This document shows positions 26,671 to 33,990 of a DNA stretch of 58,960 nt, in pieces (positions within the stretch are counted from its first letter, which is position 1; each line of letters opens with the position of its first letter). Under the pieces are notes generated by a model. The model was not told where the DNA came from and did no database searches. It saw only the letters and a list, made by a program, of their open reading frames with translations. Location: the NCBI GenBank assembly GCA_937897985.1, contig CALCBD010000043.1, forward strand, positions 1-58,960. The letters run 5' to 3'. Position numbers and translations under genes: made by a program. Origin of the DNA: an uncultured Paludibacter sp. (GTDB lineage Bacteria; Bacteroidota; Bacteroidia; Bacteroidales; Paludibacteraceae).

Positions 26671-26821
26671 TTTGTTATTTGTATTTATTTTCTACGGGTG
26701 TGAGCCATTTATAAATGTTTCAACCGAGATACTCTCGCTGCACAGCAAATTAAAAGCGTATATCCAACAAATGAATGGACTGTTCGTTTGGGATATACAG
26801 AATATTGCAACTCAACAGTAA
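26651..26821 (+). pseudogene. Truncated small lipoprotein (partner 3 remnant)
   Basis: A 56-codon frame with a good lipoprotein signal (Cys17 in F-Y-G-C, the same position as in partners 1 and 2). After about residue 23 the sequence no longer resembles the partners. Another frame becomes coding-like from about 26722, so the gene is probably cut off by a deletion or recombination junction near 26715-26725. Confidence 0.6.
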
Positions 26822-27495
26822 TTGCCAATGGGTTACCCGGTTTTAGCACAGCTAAAAATTATAATTATGAGAAAAATTTAAAAAAGGGTTATCCATTAAA
26901 TTTTGAATTTCAAACAAAGCTAACTTATGGGTATTTAACAAAACCGGATGATTATAGTGAGTTAAACAACCCTTATCATCATGCAGAATTATCATTAGGG
27001 TCATTTTGGTCATATAGAGTTATAGTTTCAAAAGTGGAGATTGAAGCAGGTAGAGGTGTGTTATTCAACGTATTAGCTGGTTATAACTCTGGCTTTAAAT
27101 TCAATGATAATTATTTTGCTCACCTGCAACCATACGGTAACTGGCTACTAATGCCATCTGCAAAAATAGGATTAAAGTATCAACTTAATAAAATAAAATT
27201 AAAAACTAAGCTTATCTTTCCTTTGTGTGTTGGAGGATTTTATCAGGAATACCAAAACTATCCATATATTGAAGATAAAATAATTACACATGTTTTTACC
27301 CCGAATACATTAGCACTTTTTAATAAGTACAGAGCTGTTTATGCAGAAATGAATTGTTATATACCTATCGATTTGAATTCTACAAAAAAAAATGAATTTA
27401 TAATTGGTATTTATATTGACTCCACAAATGGTAGCATTAATTACATATCAGAAAAGAAACAAAATATTGGAATAAGTCTGGGGGTACAGTTTTAA
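26722..27495 (+). pseudogene. 5'-truncated outer-membrane-type protein
   Basis: An open frame from about 26722 (N-R-D-T-L-A-A-Q-Q-I-K-S-V-Y-P) reads through W-T-V-R-L-G-Y-T-E-Y into a ~235-aa body with alternating hydrophobic and polar residues, many aromatic residues and a C-terminal V-Q-F, as in outer-membrane beta-barrels. No ATG and no signal peptide precede it; the first in-frame start is a TTG at 26788 in the middle of a strand-like segment. The missing N-terminus lies where partner 3 is cut. Intact relatives should carry a signal peptide. Function unknown. Confidence 0.55.
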
Positions 27496-27666
27496 CAGAG
27501 TATGTACAAAGCTATACAACTGTGCATTTAAATTCAGAGTTTCATCTATAAATACTTAAAATAAAATTAACTCCATATAATTTTGAGTTGTAGCCACATG
27601 ATTCAATTACAGAGTTACAAGATGAATTAATTAAAGAATATACCAACATTTGCAGGCAAAGTGATC

Positions 27667-27697
27667 AAAAAAAAGTCCTGCACAATGGCAAGACTTT
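27667..27697 (-). terminator. Intrinsic terminator of the cold-shock gene
   Basis: AAAGTC-C-TGC / GCA-A-GACTTT stem with one mismatch; on the minus strand it is followed by eight T residues. It lies 28 bp past the csp stop. Confidence 0.75.
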
Positions 27698-27724
27698 AAT
27701 AATGATTGCAATCTGTTTGATCAA

Positions 27725-27916
27725 CTATGATAGTTTTACATTTACTGCATTTAATCCTTTTCTTCCTTCTTCGATGTCGAAGGTAACTTCGTCGTTTTCC
27801 TTAATTTTGTCAATCAAACCGGTTGAATGTACAAAATACTCTTTCGAAGAATTAGTGTCTTTAATAAATCCAAATCCTTTTGATTCATTAAAAAATTTTA
27901 CTGTTCCGTTGCTCAT
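27725..27916 (-). CDS. Cold-shock domain protein (CspA family)
   Basis: A 63-aa single-stranded RNA/DNA-binding protein with one cold-shock OB-fold. The first lines of the fold are intact: G-T-V-K-F-F-N, RNP-1 K-G-F-G-F-I, and RNP-2 in the form Y-F-V-H-S-T. The middle carries I-K-E-N-D-E-V-T-F-D-I-E-E-G-R-K-G. Such proteins act as RNA chaperones in cold or stationary phase. It is a single-gene unit with its own terminator, directly beside the degraded accessory region to the left. Confidence 0.95.
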   Translation of the reverse strand: MSNGTVKFFNESKGFGFIKDTNSSKEYFVHSTGLIDKIKENDEVTFDIEEGRKGLNAVNVKLS

Positions 27917-28048
27917 TTATTTATTTTTAAATTTCGCGCAAGATAGTCATTCTTTTCTGAATAAAATGAAATTTTCTAAAAATAAGTAAAAAAAATCTCC
28001 CGAATTAGAAATTCGTTAAAAATAAAGGATTTATAAATTCATTGGTAA

Positions 28049-28801
28049 CTATCTGCCTTTTTCATCAAGCATCGTGGTATTATGCTTTAATAATTTAAGT
28101 ATCAAATATATAACACCTGAAATGATTGTTCCCCAGCAAATCCAGTCGGTATCGGCGACTATTCTTTCATTCTGGATGGAAAACCCGGTATTATGAAACA
28201 GAAAAAGCAGCACAAAAATGGCAAGTAACCCGTTTTTCTCTTTTTTGAGTACTTTTTTAATACTGAAATTGTACTTTGGTTTTCTGAATGCTTTGAATGA
28301 AGGCAGGAAAGCAGGAGTACCTTCAGCCCAATCGGTATAAACCTTCCCGAATTTCCGACGCAGGAATTGTTCTTCAGCGTACATAATCCTTTCGTAATAA
28401 ACCCAGTATAACAAAACGAATACGATTAAAAACCACGCATTTTCAATCAGTATTGCAGCTCCCAGCCACATAAAAAAGTTACCAAGGTACAGCGGATGTC
28501 TTACTGTGGAATAAATGCCCGATGTGTTTAATTCATCGGCAAGCTGCCCTTCTTTGGTATTTCTTCCCGATGTGTTTCCGGGTGTATGACCGACTGTATA
28601 AATCCGGATAGCAAGTCCGAGCAGCGACACTGCCAAACTGATGTATTCAACTATGGAAGACGGAATAAGATTTTCACTGCTTTCGTGAAAGCGCTGAAAA
28701 GCAAATACCGCCAGTCCTAAAACAACTATAATGACAGGCAAATTACCCCTGTGTTTAAATAAAAAATTTCCCTGTTCTTCAAATTCTTCCTGTAAAGCCA
28801 T
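28049..28801 (-). CDS. Integral membrane methyltransferase (ICMT/PEMT-like)
   Basis: A 250-aa membrane protein with about five to six hydrophobic segments. The SAM-binding core of the isoprenylcysteine/phospholipid methyltransferase superfamily is visible: T-V-R-H-P-L-Y-L-G-N-F (residues ~102-112) and the later E-E-Q-F-L-R-R-K-F-G-K-V-Y-T-D-W block. Bacterial members methylate lipids or isoprenoid-like substrates; the substrate here is unknown. It is the last gene behind patB and ung (42-bp gap), probably on one transcript. Confidence 0.8.
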   Translation of the reverse strand: MALQEEFEEQGNFLFKHRGNLPVIIVVLGLAVFAFQRFHESSENLIPSSIVEYISLAVSLLGLAIRIYTVGHTPGNTSGRNTKEGQLADELNTSGIYSTVRHPLYLGNFFMWLGAAILIENAWFLIVFVLLYWVYYERIMYAEEQFLRRKFGKVYTDWAEGTPAFLPSFKAFRKPKYNFSIKKVLKKEKNGLLAIFVLLFLFHNTGFSIQNERIVADTDWICWGTIISGVIYLILKLLKHNTTMLDEKGR

Positions 28802-28843
28802 TTTCTTATTTTTTAATATATTTCTGATTATTAAATGATGATA

Positions 28844-29506
28844 TTACCAGTTGATTTCCTTTTTGCCCATTTTGAGAAGATAAGCGTTGGCAGCCGAGAA
28901 ATGTCCGCACCCGATGAATCCGCGATAAGCTGAAAGTGGTGAAGGATGTACCGATTTCAGGACCAGATGCCGGTTTGGGTCGACGATTGCACCCTTTTGC
29001 TGTGCGTAATTTCCCCACAGCATAAACACCAGATGTTCTTTCTGTGTAGCGAGTCGGGCGATGATAGCATCGGTAAAAGTTTCCCAGCCTTTGCCCTGAT
29101 GTGAACCGGCCTTATGAGCTTCCACCGTAAGCGTGGCATTGAGCAACAATACACCCTGTTTCGCCCAACGCATAAGATTTCCGCTTTCCGGAAAAGCTAT
29201 GCTCAAATCGCGTTCAATTTCTTTGAATATATTGATCAGCGAAGGTGGAAATTCAATTCCATCGTTTACCGAAAAGCAAAGACCATGTGCCTGCCCGTCA
29301 TTATGATATGGGTCCTGACCGATGATTACTACCTTCACCTCATCGAACGGACATTGATCGAATGCATTGAAAATAAGTTTTCCGGGTGGAAAAACCTTTT
29401 TGGTTTTGTATTCGTTGCGAACAAAATCAGTAAGATTTTTGAAGTAATCTTTCTCAAATTCGGCCGCTAATGCATTTTGCCACGAACTTTCAATTTTGAC
29501 ATCCAT
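28844..29506 (-). CDS. ung: Uracil-DNA glycosylase
   Basis: A 220-aa base-excision repair enzyme (family 1 UDG) that removes uracil from DNA. The water-activating motif I-G-Q-D-P-Y-H is at about residues 62-68, uracil specificity residues lie in A-H-G-L-C-F-S-V, and the DNA-intercalating H-P-S-P-L-S-A-Y-R-G-F loop is near residue 187, followed by G-C-G-H-F-S. Full length. It lies 8 bp behind the PatB-like gene, which suggests one transcript. Confidence 0.97.
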   Translation of the reverse strand: MDVKIESSWQNALAAEFEKDYFKNLTDFVRNEYKTKKVFPPGKLIFNAFDQCPFDEVKVVIIGQDPYHNDGQAHGLCFSVNDGIEFPPSLINIFKEIERDLSIAFPESGNLMRWAKQGVLLLNATLTVEAHKAGSHQGKGWETFTDAIIARLATQKEHLVFMLWGNYAQQKGAIVDPNRHLVLKSVHPSPLSAYRGFIGCGHFSAANAYLLKMGKKEINW

Positions 29507-29514
29507 TTTGAGGC

Positions 29515-30693
29515 TTATTTGAGTGTTTCGACAGCATCTTTAAGTTGATTCATGGCCTGTTTCAATACTTCGAGCGGACAGGCAACATTCAATCTGAGGT
29601 GATACTCACCACCGGGACCAAAAACAGTACCTTTATTGAGTCCTAAATGCGCTTTCAGTGAAAAGAAACGATGCAATTCGTCGGTTTCCATTCCCAGGCC
29701 TTTACAATCGAGCCAAACAAGGAATGAAGCTTCAGGAATCATCGGTACAATTCCGGGAATGTTGTTTTTGAGAAATCCGGCCACAAAATTTATGTTGGCA
29801 TTTACATAATCAAGCATTTGCAAGCGCCATTCTTCACCATTTTCGTAGGCAGCAATGGCCCCTATATAAGCAAACAAATTTCCTGAATTCATTTCTGAAG
29901 ATTCAAGAAACGACGCAAATGTCTGACGCAAACGGCTATTCGGAATAATATAACCCGAACTTATTAAACCCGGCATATTGAAAACCTTTGTAGGAGCCAT
30001 GAAGGTGACCGTATTGTTTTCGGCCCACTCCGAGATGGTTGCCATGGGCGTATGCGGGATTCTGCCGGGCAAAACCATATCAGCATGAATTTCGTCTGAT
30101 ACTATGGTTACATTATTTCGCTCGCAAACGGAAGTCAGTCTTTCAAGTTCCTCACGCGACCAAACCCTGCCTCCCGGATTATGTGGGTTGCATAGTATAA
30201 AAAGTCTGGTTTTCGGAGTGAATTTTCGTTCCAGGTCATCGAAATCCATTTCAAATTTCCCGTCATTTTCTATCAATTGATTATATATCAACACTCTGTG
30301 ATTGTTTTGAATCACATGAAAGAACGGATAATAAACAGGTGGTTGCACGATAATTTCATCACCTTCATCGGTAAGACATTGTACGGCAAAAGCGAGTCCG
30401 GGTACAATTCCGGGTAAGAATCCAATCCATTCCCTTTTAACGTCCCAGTGATGGTGACCGGCAATCCATTGTTGCATTAACGGATAAAATTCGGGAGGTG
30501 TCATTGTGTAGCCGAGAACCGGATGTTCGAGTCGTTTCTGAATGGCATTCAGAATAAAATCCGGAGTCCGGAAATCCATATCGGCCACCCATAGCGGCAG
30601 TATATCATCAGTTCCAAACAGGGCTTTGCAGCGATCATACTTTACTGCATTGGTATTCCGGCGGTCGATGATTTCATCAAAATTATAGTGCAT
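29515..30693 (-). CDS. MalY/PatB-type PLP-dependent C-S lyase
   Basis: A 392-aa fold-type I pyridoxal-phosphate enzyme of the MalY/PatB group, which cleaves cystathionine and related thioethers. The N-terminal D-R-R-N-T-N-A-V-K-Y-D segment and L-P-L-W-V-A-D-M-D-F are group hallmarks. The PLP lysine is in A-P-T-K-V-F-N-M-P-G-L (residue ~233), with S-D-E-I-H-A-D-M and N-P-H-N-P-G-G-R upstream. Length is normal. It heads a minus-strand group with ung and the membrane methyltransferase. Confidence 0.93.
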   Translation of the reverse strand: MHYNFDEIIDRRNTNAVKYDRCKALFGTDDILPLWVADMDFRTPDFILNAIQKRLEHPVLGYTMTPPEFYPLMQQWIAGHHHWDVKREWIGFLPGIVPGLAFAVQCLTDEGDEIIVQPPVYYPFFHVIQNNHRVLIYNQLIENDGKFEMDFDDLERKFTPKTRLFILCNPHNPGGRVWSREELERLTSVCERNNVTIVSDEIHADMVLPGRIPHTPMATISEWAENNTVTFMAPTKVFNMPGLISSGYIIPNSRLRQTFASFLESSEMNSGNLFAYIGAIAAYENGEEWRLQMLDYVNANINFVAGFLKNNIPGIVPMIPEASFLVWLDCKGLGMETDELHRFFSLKAHLGLNKGTVFGPGGEYHLRLNVACPLEVLKQAMNQLKDAVETLK

Positions 30694-30766
30694 ATACTTA
30701 TTTATCAGTAATTGAATTGAATCAAATTATTAATTATTGAATGTACCTATTCGAAAAAAATGTGAT

Positions 30767-32380
30767 TTACTGAATTTCCGTTATTTCTGTTATCGGGTTT
30801 CCCACACAAACATTAGGAACCGGGATATTCAGGATATCAGCTATTGTTGGTGCGAGGTCGGTAATCCGGTAAGATTTTTTAATCAGTTGTTGTTTAATTT
30901 TCCAGCCATAAAAATAAACAGGTGTGAATGATAAAATAGAGTTCGACTCGCCTACAGGCTGAAGTTTATCGTTCACTTCGAGCCACCCGGGCAATAATGA
31001 GAAAACCACGTCGCCCGAACTGTTTTTATGAAATGAATTACGTAAACGTGTAAACTCATCGTTTGAATTTCCGTTCAGATTAAGAATCTGAGGTGTGGGG
31101 AATGCCGACTGAACCCCTTCAAATTCGAGCATGAAATCGGCAACAGCCTGTTGTACATCTCTGAAATTCAGCTTTTTTTCTTCAATTTTTTGTTTATTTA
31201 AAAAAATATTTTTCCCGTAATAGCCGCTTATCCACTTTTCCTGTCCGTAAAGAGCCATCAGATAAGTATTGACAAGTGCCATCGATCTGCTGGCACTAAA
31301 ATATCCGGCCGGGATATTATTTTTACCAAGTTCGGTGGGTGAATGAACGTTGGTTTGATTCCCTACGATAAAGAAGAGGGTTTTATTCAATCCTACTGCC
31401 GATTCCACCTTTTGTATCAACGACTGGATTTCCTTATCGAGCCTTAAGTACATGTCTTCTTTTTCGGCTGCCTGCAACGAAAAAAGTTTCTCTTCAGGAG
31501 TTCGTAGTGTAAATTGCAACATCAGCATATCAGGCACGTTATCAGCACCTAATTTTTCATTCTCAATAATTTTTATGCCTAATTGTGCAACCAGCGTGTT
31601 GGCTGCAGGTGTATTTCTGAGTATCGATGCCGAAGACAGTTTTGCCTTCTTTTCGGTAGGACGATAACTGAACGATTCCAAATTTTTGTTTTGTAATGCG
31701 GCCTGATAGGTTGCGATTGAATAAAGCGGGCGCCAGGTAGTATTAATAATTGATTTAAAACTTCCGTTGACATTCATTTCATCGGCCATTCTGTGAAGTC
31801 CATCGCGGTAATAACCCGTTGTAACCCATTTCATTGACACATCGTCGATCCATGCAACACTTGCAGCCGTATGTCCGCCGAGCATGATTGCATCCTCAGG
31901 CTGAACAGCAACTGCATAAGATTTTGCCCTGCCCGTAAAAGCCATCATTAATTCATCGACGATGGTACTTCCGAGTAAATTATGTGCCGATACGGTTTCG
32001 GTAGTTCCAATACCAATTTCCTGATCATCGGCAATAATGGATTGAATGCGATCGTTGATCCGGTTGTAGTATGTATTTCCGGTAATTCCGTGGTAGAAAG
32101 GCACCGATCCCGTCATAACCGTGGCAATGTCGGATGCATTTCCAGCCGAAACGATATTATAACTAACATTTTTAAGGTTTGCACCATCGTTCATAAACGC
32201 CTTAAAACCATGTGGATCGAACGAATTCGACATCAAATCCAGATGTTTCTGTTGCAATCCATCAATCACAATTCCGATTACCAGTCGCGGACGATCGGGA
32301 GCAACGGATTGAGCCGAAACAAATGCTGTATGAATAAGGCATGTAAATATCAATATTACAGCGCGAAAAGCAAATTTCAT
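30767..32380 (-). CDS. PafA-like alkaline phosphatase fold, probable pseudoenzyme
   Basis: A 537-aa secreted protein (signal 1-24, ending F-V-S-A-Q) with the overall plan of the PafA-type alkaline phosphatase family: I-V-I-D40-G-L, then A-T-V-M-T-G-S-V-P-F-Y-H-G-I-T-G-N, and a C-terminal F-Y-G-W-K-I-K...D-L-A-P-T-I-A. The active-site residues appear lost: Asn81 stands at the nucleophile position, the D-x-x-x-H segment after P-D-M-L-M-L-Q is absent, the T-A-D-H-G motif is V-G-N341-Q342-T, and the C-terminal His is missing. The fold is kept with few gaps, so this looks like a non-catalytic relative rather than a decaying gene. A -7 box lies 91 bp upstream. Confidence 0.75.
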   Translation of the reverse strand: MKFAFRAVILIFTCLIHTAFVSAQSVAPDRPRLVIGIVIDGLQQKHLDLMSNSFDPHGFKAFMNDGANLKNVSYNIVSAGNASDIATVMTGSVPFYHGITGNTYYNRINDRIQSIIADDQEIGIGTTETVSAHNLLGSTIVDELMMAFTGRAKSYAVAVQPEDAIMLGGHTAASVAWIDDVSMKWVTTGYYRDGLHRMADEMNVNGSFKSIINTTWRPLYSIATYQAALQNKNLESFSYRPTEKKAKLSSASILRNTPAANTLVAQLGIKIIENEKLGADNVPDMLMLQFTLRTPEEKLFSLQAAEKEDMYLRLDKEIQSLIQKVESAVGLNKTLFFIVGNQTNVHSPTELGKNNIPAGYFSASRSMALVNTYLMALYGQEKWISGYYGKNIFLNKQKIEEKKLNFRDVQQAVADFMLEFEGVQSAFPTPQILNLNGNSNDEFTRLRNSFHKNSSGDVVFSLLPGWLEVNDKLQPVGESNSILSFTPVYFYGWKIKQQLIKKSYRITDLAPTIADILNIPVPNVCVGNPITEITEIQ

Positions 32381-32470
32381 TCAAAAAAAGGAAATTAAAT
32401 TGATGATAAACCACTTTTATATGTGGACGTCAGAATTTTTAATATAAAAATACTGTCCTTATTTTCAGTG

Positions 32471-32478
32471 CAAAAGTA
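32471..32478 (-). promoter_or_regulatory. Candidate -7 box of the PafA-like gene
   Basis: The minus strand reads TACTTTTG (TAnnTTTG), 91 bp upstream of the ATG at 32380, in the 269-bp spacer after hisB. Confidence 0.45.
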
Positions 32479-32649
32479 CAAAATAAAACGATACGATTAA
32501 AGCTTTATTATTTTGAACCTGCGCTGAGTCAGGTAATATTGAGAGTCAGGAAAGTTATTTAAATTCTTTATTTTTTAATGCCGGTTTCCAAAATTATCCG
32601 GTCATTCAAACCGCTGAAATAACAAAAGAAAGCTACATCCGGTATTTTT

Positions 32650-33789
32650 TCACAAAACCCCTTTCGTACTTGGCAATTCATATTTATAAATATCCCGTTT
32701 TACAGCCATTTTAACCGATTTGGCCAAAGCTTTGAAAACTCCTTCAATTTTATGATGTTCATTTGTGCCTTCAGCCCTGATATTGAGATTCATTCTGGCA
32801 GCATCGCTCAGCGATTTAAAAAAGTGATAAATCATTTCGGTGGGTAAATCACCTATGTATTCCCGTTTGAATTCAGCTTCATAAACCAGCCACGGTCGTC
32901 CGCCAAAATCCAGAGCTACCGAGCACAAACAATCGTCCATCGGAAGACAGAAACCATAACGTTCTATCCCGCGCTTATCTCCCAGTGCCTTTAGCAGGGC
33001 CTCGCCCAATGCCAGAGCAGTGTCTTCGATGGTGTGATGCTCATCCACTTCCAGATCACCTTTCACCTGAATGGTCAAATCGCAACCCGAATGCTTTCCA
33101 ATCTGTTCGAGCATGTGGTCGAAAAATTTCAGGCCTGAGCTGATATTGCATTTCCCTGTTCCATCGAGGTTTAGCTCTACAAAGATATCGGTCTCTTTGG
33201 TTGTTCTCTGAACAGTTGCCTTTCTTTCACCGGCAAATAAAAATTCTGTAATCCGGTTCCAGTCGGTCGTTTGCAGAACACAAAATTCTGTTAAATCAGA
33301 AGTCAGCAATTGTTGATCATCGCTAATCAAAACTGCTTTACAGCCTAAATTTTTGGCCAGTTTAACATCGGTTATTCTGTCACCGATTACAAATGAACCG
33401 GCTAAATCATACTTTTCGCTGAAATATTCATTCAACATTCCGGTTCCGGGCTTTCGGGCAGGCAGATTTTCTTCGGGAAATGACTTGTCGATGAATATCT
33501 TATCGAACTCCACTCCTTCATTCTTCAGTATCTGCAGCATTTTCGACTGCACGGCGTCAAAATTCTCCTGCGGATAAACCTCGGTTCCCAGGCCGTCCTG
33601 GTTGGTAACCATGGCCCACTCAAAATCGAGTTTGGTCCGGATAAAGTGGAGATTTCGGATTACTGATGGTAAAAATTCGAGCTGTTCAACCCTGTCGACC
33701 TGAAAGGTTACGGGCGGTTCTTTAATGATAGTGCCGTCTCTGTCGATAAAAAGTACTTTTCGTTTACTGAAATTAGACCCGTTTTCCAT
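32650..33789 (-). CDS. hisB: Bifunctional histidinol-phosphatase / imidazoleglycerol-phosphate dehydratase
   Basis: A 379-aa fusion of two histidine-biosynthesis activities. Residues ~10-165 are a HAD phosphatase (F-I-D-R-D-G-T nucleophile motif, V-T-N-Q-D-G, G-D-R-I-T-D-V). Residues ~190-379 are the dehydratase, with its metal-binding histidine clusters F-F-D-H-M-L...H-S-G-C-D and D-E-H-H-T-I-E-D-T, and E-G-T-N-E-H-H-K-I-E-G near the end. The fusion is the usual bacterial form. No other his gene lies in the window, so hisB is separated from, or at the edge of, the rest of the pathway. It diverges from mutS2. Confidence 0.96.
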   Translation of the reverse strand: MENGSNFSKRKVLFIDRDGTIIKEPPVTFQVDRVEQLEFLPSVIRNLHFIRTKLDFEWAMVTNQDGLGTEVYPQENFDAVQSKMLQILKNEGVEFDKIFIDKSFPEENLPARKPGTGMLNEYFSEKYDLAGSFVIGDRITDVKLAKNLGCKAVLISDDQQLLTSDLTEFCVLQTTDWNRITEFLFAGERKATVQRTTKETDIFVELNLDGTGKCNISSGLKFFDHMLEQIGKHSGCDLTIQVKGDLEVDEHHTIEDTALALGEALLKALGDKRGIERYGFCLPMDDCLCSVALDFGGRPWLVYEAEFKREYIGDLPTEMIYHFFKSLSDAARMNLNIRAEGTNEHHKIEGVFKALAKSVKMAVKRDIYKYELPSTKGVL

Positions 33790-33830
33790 TTTTGTCAGCT
33801 ACAATATTTATATTCATTTCATTCATCATG

Positions 33831-33838
33831 CAAAAATA
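33831..33838 (-). promoter_or_regulatory. Candidate -7 box of hisB
   Basis: The minus strand reads TATTTTTG, 42 bp upstream of the hisB ATG, in the divergent hisB/mutS2 spacer. Confidence 0.5.
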
Positions 33839-33990
33839 GTTCATTTTTATGTGATTAGAAAATGTAAAGAATTTAACGTTAGAAAAAAGAAAGAATTTTT
33901 TTTAATTACAGCTCAATTGAATAAATGTAAAAAAGTATGTAACTTCGCACACTCAATTGGCTTTCATTTTAAATAATCGATATTAACAAC

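Noticed and set aside
22801..27495. Insertion sequence or transposon as the cause of the cassette copies
   Set aside because: No transposase, no terminal inverted repeats and no target duplications are visible; recombination between arms explains the layout better.
27591..27690. Short coding-like stretch (T-E-L-Q-D-E-L-I-K-E-Y) between the truncated outer-membrane gene and csp
   Set aside because: It follows an in-frame stop, has no start, and is too short to assign; possibly another remnant of the accessory array, but unsupported.
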